Assembly (NCBI GenBank): GCA_023433705.1
Contig: JAEYUC010000006.1
Coordinates: forward strand, 1 to 44,055
Length of the DNA stretch: 44,055 nt
Reading direction: 5' to 3'
Origin: Pseudomonadota bacterium
GTDB taxonomy: Bacteria; Pseudomonadota; Gammaproteobacteria; Steroidobacterales; Steroidobacteraceae
The notes under the pieces are model-generated. The model was not told the origin of the DNA and searched no databases. It was given only the letters and a program-made list of their open reading frames with translations. Shown one piece after another: positions 16,008-24,985 of this stretch; the stretch's first letter is position 1; every line of letters starts with the position of its first letter. The translations under genes and the position numbers were made by a program.

Positions 16008-16025
16008 CGCGCCCCTGTGGGCGCG
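16008..16025 (-). other. Small hairpin between rhaD and rhaI
   Basis: CGCGCCC (16008-16014) pairs with GGGCGCG (16019-16025) in the rhaD-rhaI gap. It lacks a T run; it is possibly an mRNA-processing or stabilising stem within the operon. Confidence 0.3.
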
Positions 16026-16031
16026 ACAAGA

Positions 16032-18191
16032 TTAACGCGTGAAAGCCTGGGCGTTACCGGCGTCGACGTTCACGATATTGCCCGTGGACTTCGCCGAGCG
16101 TTCCGAGGCGAAGAACGCCACGGCCTCGGCCACGTCCTCCGGATACACGCTGCGCTTGAGCAGGCTGCGCTCGCGGTACACGGACTCGAGATTGTCGACG
16201 CTGGTCTTGTTCTGCGCGGCGCGCTGCTGCGCCCATTCGCCCTGCCAGATGCGCGAGCCGCGCAGCACCGCGTCCGGGTTCACCACGTTCACGCGAATGC
16301 CGAACGCCGCGCCTTCGAGCGCGAGACAGCGTGCCAGGTGCAACTCGGCGGCCTTGGCCGTGCAGTAGGCCGCGGCGCCGGGCGAGGCCGCGAGCGCGTT
16401 CTTCGAACCGATGAACACGATCGAGCCGCCGATGCCTTGCGACTTGAAGAGTTGAAAGGCCTGTCGCGCGACCAGGAAGTAACCCGTGGACAGGATGTCC
16501 ATGTTCCGCTGCCAGAGCGCGAGCGTGGTGTCCTCGACGGGCGAGGCCGACGCGATGCCCGCGTTCGAAATGCAGATGTCGACGCCGCCGAACTTCCAGG
16601 CGCTGTCGCGGAAACCCGCGGCCACCGCGTCCTCGCGCGTCACGTCGACCCAGGAGCTGGATATGACGTCGTTGCCGTACTTCTTGCGCAGCTCGGTTTC
16701 GGCGGCGCTCAGCGCGTCGCGATCGATGTCGCAGAGTACGACGCAGGCGCCGTCGTCCATGAGTCGGCGCGCGGTGGCGAGACCGATGCCACCCGCGCCA
16801 CCGGTGATCAGCGCCACGCGGCCGGCAAGGGCCTTGGGCCTGGGCATGCGCCGCAGCTTCGCTTCCTCGAGCAGCCAGTATTCGATGTCGAACGCTTCCT
16901 GCTCGGGCAGGCCGCGGTAGCTCGAAACGCTCGCGGCGCCGCGCATCACGTTGATGGCGTTGACGTAGAACTCGCCCGCGATGCGCGCGGTCGCCTTGTC
17001 GGCGGCGAACGTGATCATGCCGACACCCGGTACCAGGTACACGATCGGGTTCGGATCGCGCATCGCCGGGGAATCCGCGCGCTTGCAGCGCTCGTAGTAC
17101 CCCGCGTAACGCTCGCGGTAGTTCTCGATCGCCGGCTTGATGCGCGCGATCAGCGTTTCGACGTCGTCGCGCGCGGGATCGAACGGCAGCACCAGCGGCC
17201 AGATCTTCGTGCGCAGGAAATGGTCGGGGCAGGACGTGCCGAGCGCCGCCAGACCCGCGAGCTTCTCGCCGCCGACGAAATCCAGCACCGTTTCGCTGTC
17301 ATCGAAGTGCCCGACTTTAAGCGTGGGGGCGATACGCGCATCGGGGGCTGCCCCCGGACCGACCCCACCACCGGAAATGATTCCGCGAATAGTCGGCATG
17401 ATTCGCGCCGCGATCTCGCGGCGGCGGTCGATGGCGAGCGCCTGCGTGGTCACCGCGCCAAACGGGCGCTTGCCGCGACTCTTGTCGGCCAGCCACGCGG
17501 TGGCGCGATTGATGACCGCCAGCGTGTTCTCGTAGCAGTCCTTCGAGGTGTCGGCCCAGGTGAACAGGCCGTGCGCTTCGAGCACGGCGCCCTTGAGCCC
17601 GGGATTTTTCTTCGTGAGCTCGCGCAGCCTGAGGCCGAGCTCATATCCCGGGCGGATCCAGGGCAGCCAGCCGATCTCGCCGCCGAAGATTTCCTCGGTC
17701 AGCTTCTTCGAATCGGCGGAGGCCGCGATCGCGATCAACGCGTCCGGGTGCATGTGATCGACGTGCGCGCGGCCGATGAGGCCGTGCAGCGGCGTGTCGA
17801 TGCTCGCCGCACGCGGATTCAGGTTGAACGCGCTGTGGGCGTACAGCGGCACCATCACGGCATCGTTGTCGGTGCCGGGCTCGTAGAACTTCTCGAGCCC
17901 GAGGAATTTCTCCATGTACAGCGTGGAGAAGCCGTCGAGCTTCATCGTGCCGAGATCGCCGCCCGAACCCTTGACCCAGAGGACCTCGACTTCCTGGCCG
18001 GTCAGCGGGTCCTTTTCCTTGAGTTTGGCCGACGTGTTGCCGCCGCCGAAATTGGTGATGCGTTTGTCGGACCCGAGCAAATTCGAGCGATAAAGCAGCA
18101 ACTCCGGCTGCGAAAGGCGCGCGGCATGGGCGTCATCCCAGCGGTTTTCGATTTCCTGTGACGCCGGGGGCGCGACTTCAACCACACTCAT
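16032..18191 (-). CDS. rhaD: Bifunctional rhamnulose-1-phosphate aldolase / lactaldehyde dehydrogenase
   Basis: 719 aa from the ATG at 18191, which has ggag upstream; a TTG at 18239 would add 16 unlikely residues. The N-terminal ~410 residues are a class II aldolase: FGGGNTSAKL, VLWVKGSGGDLGTM, GRAHVDHMHPDALIAIA with zinc histidines, and EAHGLFTWAD. The C-terminal ~270 residues are a short-chain dehydrogenase: ALITGGAGGIGLATARRL binds NAD, ISNAGIASASP follows, and YCTAK supplies the Tyr/Lys pair. Aldol cleavage of rhamnulose-1-phosphate gives dihydroxyacetone phosphate and L-lactaldehyde, and the second domain oxidises the aldehyde, probably to lactate. LldD can then complete the route. Divergent from rhaR. 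Confidence 0.93.
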   Translation of the reverse strand: MSVVEVAPPASQEIENRWDDAHAARLSQPELLLYRSNLLGSDKRITNFGGGNTSAKLKEKDPLTGQEVEVLWVKGSGGDLGTMKLDGFSTLYMEKFLGLEKFYEPGTDNDAVMVPLYAHSAFNLNPRAASIDTPLHGLIGRAHVDHMHPDALIAIAASADSKKLTEEIFGGEIGWLPWIRPGYELGLRLRELTKKNPGLKGAVLEAHGLFTWADTSKDCYENTLAVINRATAWLADKSRGKRPFGAVTTQALAIDRRREIAARIMPTIRGIISGGGVGPGAAPDARIAPTLKVGHFDDSETVLDFVGGEKLAGLAALGTSCPDHFLRTKIWPLVLPFDPARDDVETLIARIKPAIENYRERYAGYYERCKRADSPAMRDPNPIVYLVPGVGMITFAADKATARIAGEFYVNAINVMRGAASVSSYRGLPEQEAFDIEYWLLEEAKLRRMPRPKALAGRVALITGGAGGIGLATARRLMDDGACVVLCDIDRDALSAAETELRKKYGNDVISSSWVDVTREDAVAAGFRDSAWKFGGVDICISNAGIASASPVEDTTLALWQRNMDILSTGYFLVARQAFQLFKSQGIGGSIVFIGSKNALAASPGAAAYCTAKAAELHLARCLALEGAAFGIRVNVVNPDAVLRGSRIWQGEWAQQRAAQNKTSVDNLESVYRERSLLKRSVYPEDVAEAVAFFASERSAKSTGNIVNVDAGNAQAFTR

Positions 18192-18299
18192 CCAATGTCT
18201 CCGGTCAGCAGGCGCTAAAGTAGGCGCACAGCTCCTCAATCAATGCGGAAAAGCTGTTTAACACACGAAAGCGTCATATACAATCAATCACGTGCATAA

Positions 18300-18307
18300 T
18301 CGATCAC
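18300..18307 (-). promoter_or_regulatory. RTGATCGA site in the rhaD/rhaR divergent promoter
   Basis: TCGATCAC on the + strand (GTGATCGA on the minus strand) lies 23 bp before rhaR. The 138-bp region 18192-18329 is AT rich on its rhaR side and contains TCATATACAATCAATCACG. It probably holds both divergent promoters and the operator of RhaR. Confidence 0.45.
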
Positions 18308-18329
18308 GGTTACGCGGAAAGGTGAGTCC

Positions 18330-19133
18330 ATGCTCGAAAAAGAACGCCACAACCTGATCCTGAAGCTGGTCGAAGAGCGCTCGATCGTGAGCGTCGGTGA
18401 TCTTCTCGACCTGCTCGGCGCCTCCGAAGCCACCATCCGCCGTGACATCAACGCGCTCGCCGAACGCGGCGAAGTGAAGCGCATCCGCGGCGGCGCGGAG
18501 GCGGTGCGGCCGCGTCATCAACCTCACCTGGTGGGCATGCCCTTCGCGATGAGCCAGGACATCAGCGTGCCGCAGAAGCGCGCGATCGCACGCGCGGCGG
18601 CGGAGCTCATCACGCCGGGCGAGAGCATCATCATCAACGGCGGCACGACGACCTACGCGCTGGTCGAATTCCTGCAGGACTCCGATCTCGACATCCTGAC
18701 CAACTCGTTTCCGATCGCGGCCAAACTGTTCGCCACGAGCCGCAACCGCATCACGCTGCCCGGCGGCACGATTTTCCGCGAGCAGAACATCGTGCTCTCG
18801 CCGTTCGAGAACGACACGATCGAAAGCTTCTGGGGCAACAAGCTGTTCATCAGCTGCTACGGCCTCAACCGCTTCGGAATGATGGAAGCCGACCCGCTCA
18901 TCGTGCAGGCGCAGACCAAGCTGCTGAAGCGCACCGAACACGTCATCGTGATGGCCGACAGCTCCAAGTTGCGGCGCAAGTCTTCGATGATCGTGGCGGG
19001 CCTCGACCGCATCAGCACCATCGTCACGGACGATGGCGCGAAGCCCGAAGAGCTCGAGGAATTCCAGAACGCGGGCATCAAGGTCATCGTGGCCAAGGTC
19101 CAGCCGGAAGACGAAATCGAAAAGAGCGCCTGA
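18330..19133 (+). CDS. rhaR: DeoR-family transcriptional regulator (RhaR-like)
   Basis: 267 aa, ATG start. The N-terminus is a DeoR winged helix-turn-helix: KERHNLILKLVEERSIVSVGDLLDLLGASEATIRRDINALAERGEVKRIRGGAE. The C-terminal sugar-phosphate sensor domain has KRAIARAAAELITPGESIIINGGTTTYALVEFL and the closing VMADSSKLRRKSSMIVAGLDRISTIVTDDG. It heads the transporter operon exactly as rhaR does in rhizobial rhamnose loci. It probably represses the locus and responds to a phosphorylated rhamnose intermediate. The RTGATCGA sites are candidate targets. Confidence 0.9.
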   Translation: MLEKERHNLILKLVEERSIVSVGDLLDLLGASEATIRRDINALAERGEVKRIRGGAEAVRPRHQPHLVGMPFAMSQDISVPQKRAIARAAAELITPGESIIINGGTTTYALVEFLQDSDLDILTNSFPIAAKLFATSRNRITLPGGTIFREQNIVLSPFENDTIESFWGNKLFISCYGLNRFGMMEADPLIVQAQTKLLKRTEHVIVMADSSKLRRKSSMIVAGLDRISTIVTDDGAKPEELEEFQNAGIKVIVAKVQPEDEIEKSA

Positions 19134-19156
19134 GCAGTTTCCAGGAAGGGGGGTAC

Positions 19157-20161
19157 TTGATCGGGAGAAGACTGTTCGCCGCCGCGCTGTGCGCGGCCGG
19201 CTCACTGATGATCGTCGCCGGTTGCGGCAAGAGCGCGCCGGATGCGCCGCAGCGCACGCGCGTGGGCCTGGTGGCCAAGTCGCTGGGCAACGGATTCTTC
19301 GATGCCGTCCACAAGGGCGGGCAGGAGGCCGCGCAGGAACTCGACGTCGAACTCATCTTCACGGGTCCCACGACGCCCACCGCGGAAGGCCAGATCGAGG
19401 TGCTCAATGCGCTCATCGCGCAGCGCGTCGACGCGATCGCGGTGTCCGCCAACGATCCGGATGCGCTCGTGCCGACGCTCAAGCGCGCGCTGGATCGCGG
19501 CATCAAGGTGATCAGTTACGACTCCGCCGTGGCGCAGGCCGGGCGGCTCGTGCATCTCGCACCGTCGTCCGATCAGCTCATTGGTGAAACAGTCATCGCA
19601 TTGGCGGCCGAATTGTCACCAGAGGGAAAAGGAAAGCTCGCCGTTGTCTCGGCGACCCCCACTTCGACGAACCAGAACTCATGGCTCGCCGAGATGCGCA
19701 AGGCGCTGCCGCAGCACCCCGGGCTCGAGATGGTCAGCGTCGTCTACGGCGATGACGTCTCCGACAAGTCGTATCGCGAGACGGTCGCGTTGCTCAAGCA
19801 GCATCCCGACCTCTCGGTGGTGGTCAGCATCAGCTCGGTGGGCATCGTCGCCGCCGCGCGCGCGGTGCAGGACCTGGGGTTCGCGGGCAAGGTAAAGGTC
19901 ACGGGTCTCGGCCTGCCGTCCGAGCTCGCGGGCTACGTGCGCAGCGGCGTGGTGCCGAAGTTCGCGATCTGGAATCCCATCGATCTCGGCTACTCGACCA
20001 CGCAGGTGGCGGCACGGCTCGCGCGCGGGGCGAGTCCCACCGAGCCCGTGCCGACCGGTCGCATGGGTGAGGTTGCGTTCGCCGCCGACGGCATCGGCGC
20101 GATGAGCAAGCCCTTCATCTACGACGCGGGCAACGTGGGCGATTTCGAAAAGGTTTTCTGA
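19157..20161 (+). CDS. rhaS: Sugar ABC transporter substrate-binding lipoprotein
   Basis: 334 aa from TTG 19157, preceded by ggaaggggggt. It carries a lipoprotein signal MIGRRLFAAALCAAGSLMIVAGC with lipobox VAGC. It is a periplasmic binding protein of the ribose/CUT2 class: VGLVAKSLGNGFFDAVHKGGQEAA at the N-terminus, DAIAVSANDPDALVPTLKRALDRGIKVISYDS in the middle, and a C-lobe with FAIWNPIDLGYSTTQVAARLA. By position it should capture L-rhamnose for RhaT/RhaP/RhaQ. The lipid anchor is more common in Gram-positives but also occurs in this Gram-negative context. Confidence 0.9.
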   Translation: MIGRRLFAAALCAAGSLMIVAGCGKSAPDAPQRTRVGLVAKSLGNGFFDAVHKGGQEAAQELDVELIFTGPTTPTAEGQIEVLNALIAQRVDAIAVSANDPDALVPTLKRALDRGIKVISYDSAVAQAGRLVHLAPSSDQLIGETVIALAAELSPEGKGKLAVVSATPTSTNQNSWLAEMRKALPQHPGLEMVSVVYGDDVSDKSYRETVALLKQHPDLSVVVSISSVGIVAAARAVQDLGFAGKVKVTGLGLPSELAGYVRSGVVPKFAIWNPIDLGYSTTQVAARLARGASPTEPVPTGRMGEVAFAADGIGAMSKPFIYDAGNVGDFEKVF

Positions 20162-20200
20162 AGACGTCGATCCAGAACAATCCAGTCTGAAGAATCTCAC

Positions 20201-21670
20201 TTGAGTCCCGCCGAGCCTGCGCCCCTGCTGAAGCTCACCGACGTACGCAAGTCCTTCGGCGGCGCGCGCGCGCTCGAACGAGCCAGTCTCGAGATCCATG
20301 CCGGCAGCGTGACGGCGCTGCTCGGCGAGAACGGCGCCGGGAAGTCCACGCTCGTGAAGATCCTGACCGGCGTACACCAGCCGGACGCGGGCGAGATGCG
20401 GCTCGACGGCAAGGTGATCGAGATCGCGAACCCGGAGGCGGCGCGTCGGCTCGGCATCGGCGTGGTCCACCAGGAATGCCTGGCGTTCGACAACCTGTCT
20501 GTCGCCGAGAACCTGTTCATTCACACGCAGCCGAAACGCCAAGGTCGCGTCGACTGGCGCGCGATGCACGCGCGCGCGACGCAGGTGCTGCGCGACCTCG
20601 ACGCGGACTTCGACGCCGCGACGCCCGCGGGCTCGCTCAGCATCGCGCAAAAACACGTGGTGCAGATCGCGCGCGCGCTGGTGCACGAATCGCGCGTGTT
20701 GATCCTCGACGAGCCGACCGCGTCGCTGTCGCAGCGCGAGTGCGCGGAGCTGTTCCGCATCGCGCGGCAATTGCGCTCGGCGGGCTGCGCGCTGCTGTTC
20801 ATCAGTCACAAGTTCGACGAGGTCTTCGACCTCGCGGACCGTTACGCGGTGTTCCGCGACGGCGTCTCGGTGGCGCAGGGCGATTTGAAAGACGTGAGCC
20901 ACGACGAGCTCATCCGGCTCATGGTCGGCCGGCCGGTCGAGCAGCTCTTCCCCAAGGTCGAGGCCGACATCGGCGCCGAACTGCTGCGCGTCGAGGGGTT
21001 GTCGCGCGCCGGCGAGTTCGCGGACATCTCGTTCTCGGTCGGGCGCGGCGAAATCCTCGGCATCTACGGTCTCGTGGGCGCCGGCCGGACCGAGCTCGCG
21101 CAGGTTTTGTTCGGCGTCGAGCGGGCGGATGGGGGCTCGGTGTGGCTCGCCCCGGAGGCGCGCGCGGCGGGACTCGCGCTCGTGCCCGAAGACCGGCAGA
21201 CGCAGGGCAGCATCCAGCCGTTCTCGATCGCCGCGAACATTGCGCTGCCCAATTTGCAGACGCTCGCGCCGCGCGGACTCGCGAGTTCCCGCGACGAACT
21301 GGAGCTTGCAGCACACTGGATAGGCGCGCTCGACATCAAGGCACAGGGACCGGCGCAGCCCGTGCAGTCGCTGTCGGGCGGCAATCAGCAGAAGGTGGTG
21401 ATCGCGAAGTGGCTCGCGCGCAGGCCGGCCGTGATGATCCTCGACGAACCGACCAAGGGCATCGACGTGGGCGCCAAGGCCGCCGTGCACGCGGTCATGA
21501 GCGAATTCGCGCGCGCCGGAAACGCGGTGATCATGATTTCTTCCGACCTGCCCGAGGTCCTCGGCATGTCGGACCGCGTGCTCGTCATGCGCCGCGGCCG
21601 GCTGCGCGGAGAGTTCACGCGCGCCGACGCGACGAGCGAAATACTGCTGCGTGCGGCGAGCGACGCATGA
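20201..21670 (+). CDS. rhaT: Sugar ABC transporter ATPase, duplicated (CUT2)
   Basis: 489 aa, TTG start. Two ABC domains lie in tandem. The first has Walker A GENGAGKST near residue 46, signature GSLSIAQK and Walker B VLILDEPTASLS. The second starts at about residue 260 with the degenerate P-loop GLVGAGRTEL, signature SLSGGNQQK and Walker B VMILDEPTKGIDVG. This layout is diagnostic of RbsA/MglA-type ATPases. It powers import of the sugar delivered by RhaS. Its stop overlaps the rhaP start (ATGA). Confidence 0.95.
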   Translation: MSPAEPAPLLKLTDVRKSFGGARALERASLEIHAGSVTALLGENGAGKSTLVKILTGVHQPDAGEMRLDGKVIEIANPEAARRLGIGVVHQECLAFDNLSVAENLFIHTQPKRQGRVDWRAMHARATQVLRDLDADFDAATPAGSLSIAQKHVVQIARALVHESRVLILDEPTASLSQRECAELFRIARQLRSAGCALLFISHKFDEVFDLADRYAVFRDGVSVAQGDLKDVSHDELIRLMVGRPVEQLFPKVEADIGAELLRVEGLSRAGEFADISFSVGRGEILGIYGLVGAGRTELAQVLFGVERADGGSVWLAPEARAAGLALVPEDRQTQGSIQPFSIAANIALPNLQTLAPRGLASSRDELELAAHWIGALDIKAQGPAQPVQSLSGGNQQKVVIAKWLARRPAVMILDEPTKGIDVGAKAAVHAVMSEFARAGNAVIMISSDLPEVLGMSDRVLVMRRGRLRGEFTRADATSEILLRAASDA

Positions 21671-22665
21671 AAACCGTTCCGTGGAGCAGGTGGTCCGACA
21701 CCGCGCGGCGCGATCTCGGGCTCGCGGCATTCACGTTCGCGCTCGCGGCCGCGGTGACACTCGCGTTCCCGGGCTTCGCGTCGGCGGCGAATCTCGCCGG
21801 GCTGCTCGACGACACGGCGATCCTGATCCTGCTCGCGCTCGGACAGATGCTCGTGATCCTGGTGCGCGGCATCGACCTGTCGGTGGCGGCGAATCTCGCG
21901 CTGTGCGGCATGCTCGCGGCGCTGTTCAATCGCGCGTTTCCGGAGACGGGGGCGATGCCCGCGTTCCTCATCACGCTCGCGAGCGGCGCCGCGCTCGGCG
22001 CGTTCAACGGCGTCCTGGTCTGGAAGCTGCGGCTGCCGCCGATCGTCGTGACGCTCGGCACGATGTCCATCTACCGCGGCGTGATCTACCTGCTCTCGAA
22101 AGGCGCGTGGGTCAACGAGAACGAGATGTCCGCGGACTTCGTCGCTTTCACGCGCGTCACGTTCCTGGGCCTCACGAGCATCTCGTGGCTCGCGTTGCTG
22201 GTGGTCGCCGCCTTCGTATTCGCGTTGCGTCACACGCGCACGGCGCGCGACCTGTACGCGGCGGGCGGCAACCCCGACGCGGCGGCCTTCACGGGCATCG
22301 ATGCGGGCCGCATGCAGTTCATCGCGTACACCGTCTGCGGCGCCATCGCGGGCGTCTGCGGCTACCTGTGGGTGGCGCGGTTCGCGGTGGCGTACACGGA
22401 CATCGCGCTCGGCTTCGAGCTGCAGGTCATCGCGGCCTGCCTGATCGGCGGCGTCGCGATCACGGGCGGCGTCGGGTCGGCGCTCGGCGTGCTGCTCGGG
22501 TGCCTGTTCATCGGCATCATCCGCAGTAGTTTGCCGCTGGTGGGTGTATCCGCCTTCTGGCAGATGTTCATCAACGGCGTCGTGATCCTGGTCGCGGTGC
22601 TGCTCGGCATGCGTGCGCGCGGCCAGCGCCGCGCGACGCTCGAACCCTCGTCGCGCGCCGCATGA
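21667..22665 (+). CDS. rhaP: Sugar ABC transporter permease
   Basis: 332 aa, ATG overlapping the ATPase stop by four bases. RbsC-like inner-membrane permease with 8-10 hydrophobic segments, GQMLVILVRGIDLSVAANLAL, the cytoplasmic loop GAFNGVLVWKLRLPPIVVTLGTMSIYRG, the EAA-like AAGGNPDAAAFTGIDAGRMQF and CLIGGVAITGGVGSALGVLLG. It forms one half of the transmembrane channel with the next gene product. Confidence 0.93.
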   Translation: MKTVPWSRWSDTARRDLGLAAFTFALAAAVTLAFPGFASAANLAGLLDDTAILILLALGQMLVILVRGIDLSVAANLALCGMLAALFNRAFPETGAMPAFLITLASGAALGAFNGVLVWKLRLPPIVVTLGTMSIYRGVIYLLSKGAWVNENEMSADFVAFTRVTFLGLTSISWLALLVVAAFVFALRHTRTARDLYAAGGNPDAAAFTGIDAGRMQFIAYTVCGAIAGVCGYLWVARFAVAYTDIALGFELQVIAACLIGGVAITGGVGSALGVLLGCLFIGIIRSSLPLVGVSAFWQMFINGVVILVAVLLGMRARGQRRATLEPSSRAA

Positions 22666-23597
22666 AGCTCCTGAACGCCTGGCGCTGGGAGACGATGCTC
22701 GGGCTCGTGCTGGTGCTCGAGTTCGTGTTGTTCTCTTCGCTGTCGCCGTATTTCCTGAGCGTCGACACGTTGTCCGATGCAACCTTCAACTTCACCGAGC
22801 GCGCGCTGGTCGCGTTGCCGCTCGCGTTGCTGATCATCGCGGGCGAGATCGACATCTCCATCGCCGGGATCATCGCGTTGTCGTCGGTCGCGATGGGGCT
22901 CGGCGCCGCGCACGGGGTGGGCACGCCGGGCCTCGTGTGCATCGGCCTCGGCACGGGTCTCGCGGCCGGCGCGTTCAACGGCGCGCTCGTGACCCTCGGG
23001 CGCGTGCCGTCGATCGTCGCGACCATCGGCACGATGACGCTGTTTCGTGGCGCGGCATACGCCGTGCTCGGCGATCGCGTGCTGAAGGACTATCCACCTT
23101 CGTTCGCGGCCTTCGGGCAGGGTTATTTCGCCGGGCCCGTTTCCAACGAGCTCGCCCTGTTCGCGTTGTTCGCGGTGCTGTTCGGGATCTTCCTGCACGC
23201 CACGCGCTGGGGGCGAACCGTTTACGCAGTGGGCGCGAATCCGGTCGCGAGCCGATTCGCGGGCGTGCCAGTGAACCGTTACCGGTTTGCGTTGTTCGCG
23301 GTCACCGGCCTGTTCGCGGGACTGGCCTCGGTGCTCCTGACGTCCCGGCTCGGCTCGACGCGCCCGTCCATCGCGCAGGGCTGGGAGCTCGAGATCATCA
23401 GCCTGGTCATCCTGGGCGGGGTCTCGGTGTGGGGCGGCAAGGGCAGCATCGTGGGCGTGGTGCTCGCCGCCCTGGTGTTCGGGCTCGTGACTTTCGGGCT
23501 CGGTCTCATGAATATTCCGGGTATCGTCATGTCCATTTTCACCGGCGCGCTGCTGATCCTCGTGGTCGCCGTGCCCGCACTGCTGAAACGACGATGA
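22662..23597 (+). CDS. rhaQ: Sugar ABC transporter permease
   Basis: 311 aa, start overlapping rhaP stop (ATGA). RbsC-like: LPLALLIIAGEIDISIAGIIALSS, GAFNGALVTLGRVPSIVATIGTMTLFRG, AVGANPVASRFAGVPVNRYRFALF and VILGGVSVWGGKGSIVGVVLAALVFG. It is the partner of RhaP in a heterodimeric channel, as in the rhizobial rhamnose importer. The stop overlaps the kinase start, so the operon is translationally coupled. Confidence 0.93.
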   Translation: MKLLNAWRWETMLGLVLVLEFVLFSSLSPYFLSVDTLSDATFNFTERALVALPLALLIIAGEIDISIAGIIALSSVAMGLGAAHGVGTPGLVCIGLGTGLAAGAFNGALVTLGRVPSIVATIGTMTLFRGAAYAVLGDRVLKDYPPSFAAFGQGYFAGPVSNELALFALFAVLFGIFLHATRWGRTVYAVGANPVASRFAGVPVNRYRFALFAVTGLFAGLASVLLTSRLGSTRPSIAQGWELEIISLVILGGVSVWGGKGSIVGVVLAALVFGLVTFGLGLMNIPGIVMSIFTGALLILVVAVPALLKRR

Positions 23598-24967
23598 ACG
23601 AAACTTCTCCACTGATCGCGGTCGTCGACGTCGGCAAGACCAACGCCAAGCTGGCGTTCGTGGATCCGGTGCTCGGCCAGGAGACCTGGAGCGCGCGGCG
23701 CGCGAACGAGGTCGTGGAAGGTTCCGCGGTGCGCGAGCTCGACATCGCCGGCATCGAGCGATGGCTGCTCGCCACGCTGCGCGAGGCGCCGGGCCGCGAA
23801 CGCGTGACGGCCATCGTGCCCATCGCGCATGGCGCCGCGGCGGTCCTCGTCGGTCACGACGGTGAAGTCCTCGCCGCACCGGATTACGAAGACCCGCGCT
23901 TCGACGAGGTCGCGGAGGAGTACCGACCGCTGCGCGACGCGTTTTCGATGACGTATTCGCCGTTCCTGCCGCAGGGTCTCAATCTCGGCCGCCAGCTGTT
24001 CTATCTACAGCAGCGCCAGCCGGAGCTGCTGCGGCGTGCGCGCCACTTGCTGATGTATCCGCAGTACTGGGCGTGGCGGTTTTCGGGAATCTTCGCGAGC
24101 GAGGTGACCTCGCTCGGCACGCATACCGACCTGTGGCGTCCCTACGATCGCAGCTATTCGGGCCTGTCGCGCAAGCAAGGCTGGGCGCGGCTCATGCCGG
24201 GTATGCGCACCGCGACCGACCGGCTCGGCAAGATCCGCGCGAGCCTCGCCGAAGCGACCGGGCTCGCGCCGGATTGCGGCGTCTCCTGCGGCATCCACGA
24301 CTCGAACGCGTCCTACCTGCGCTTCCTCATGGATCGCGAGCGCGAAGTATTCACGGTGGTTTCGAGCGGAACCTGGACCATCGTGATGGCGAATCGCGGC
24401 GACCTGCGCAGGTTGCGCGAGGAGCGCGACATGCTCGCGAACGTGAATGCGTTCGGCGCGCCGGTCGCGACCGCGCGTTACATGGGCGGCCGCGAATACG
24501 AGGCCATCGCGCAGGGCAACGACACCCCCACGGTCGAGGCGCTCATCGACGTATTGACGTCGGGCGCCATGGCGCTGCCGTCCTTCGCATCCGCGGGGCC
24601 GTACTCGGGCCGCCCGGGGCGGCTCGATGGAGTGGAGTCGCTGGACGGCGTGCATCGCGCCGCGCTCGCCACTCTCTACTCGGCGCTCATGACGACACAG
24701 CTCATCGAATCGCTCGGCGCGGCCGGAGAGATCTTCGTGGACGGCCCAATGGCGAGGAATCCGCTGTTCGGCAGATTGCTGGCGGCGTGCCTGCCGGTGG
24801 GTACGGTGCGCACGTATCCGGAGGGCGGCGGAAACCGCGTTGCGGCGCACCTCGCCGGCGTGCCGTCGCCGGTGAGCGGGGCGCTGCAGAAGGTCGTTCC
24901 CTTGCGCCTCGCAGGCCTGCTCGACTATCAATCGACCTGGCGTCACCGGCTCGAGGAAAAGACTTGA
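23594..24967 (+). CDS. rhaK: FGGY-family carbohydrate kinase (rhamnulokinase)
   Basis: 457 aa from ATG 23594, which overlaps the permease stop. FGGY kinase: VVDVGKTNAKLAFVD at the N-terminus (phosphate loop), GIHDSNASYLRFL in the middle with the catalytic-type Asp, VVSSGTWTIVM (second ATP loop) and IFVDGPMARNPLFGRLLAACL near the C-terminus. By context it phosphorylates L-rhamnulose to rhamnulose-1-phosphate, the substrate of RhaD. It is the last gene of the importer operon. Rhizobial loci have a rhamnose mutarotase (rhaU) between permease and kinase; here the genes abut and it is missing. Confidence 0.9.
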   Translation: MNETSPLIAVVDVGKTNAKLAFVDPVLGQETWSARRANEVVEGSAVRELDIAGIERWLLATLREAPGRERVTAIVPIAHGAAAVLVGHDGEVLAAPDYEDPRFDEVAEEYRPLRDAFSMTYSPFLPQGLNLGRQLFYLQQRQPELLRRARHLLMYPQYWAWRFSGIFASEVTSLGTHTDLWRPYDRSYSGLSRKQGWARLMPGMRTATDRLGKIRASLAEATGLAPDCGVSCGIHDSNASYLRFLMDREREVFTVVSSGTWTIVMANRGDLRRLREERDMLANVNAFGAPVATARYMGGREYEAIAQGNDTPTVEALIDVLTSGAMALPSFASAGPYSGRPGRLDGVESLDGVHRAALATLYSALMTTQLIESLGAAGEIFVDGPMARNPLFGRLLAACLPVGTVRTYPEGGGNRVAAHLAGVPSPVSGALQKVVPLRLAGLLDYQSTWRHRLEEKT

Positions 24968-24985
24968 TCACACTTGCCTGGCTTC

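Noticed and set aside
15936..18161. A 741-residue open frame on the + strand antisense to rhaD and rhaI
   Set aside because: It is the mirror of strongly recognisable minus-strand enzymes in GC-rich DNA; its protein is Arg/Ala/Asp rich with no domain.
19679..22782. Long minus-strand open frames across the rhaS-rhaT-rhaP genes
   Set aside because: Composition is low-complexity Arg/Ala, and the + strand carries clear ABC transporter domains.
24961..24985. TTGATCACAC between rhaK and the acetyltransferase as a further operator
   Set aside because: Only the TGATC core matches, not RTGATCGA, and it partly overlaps the rhaK stop.
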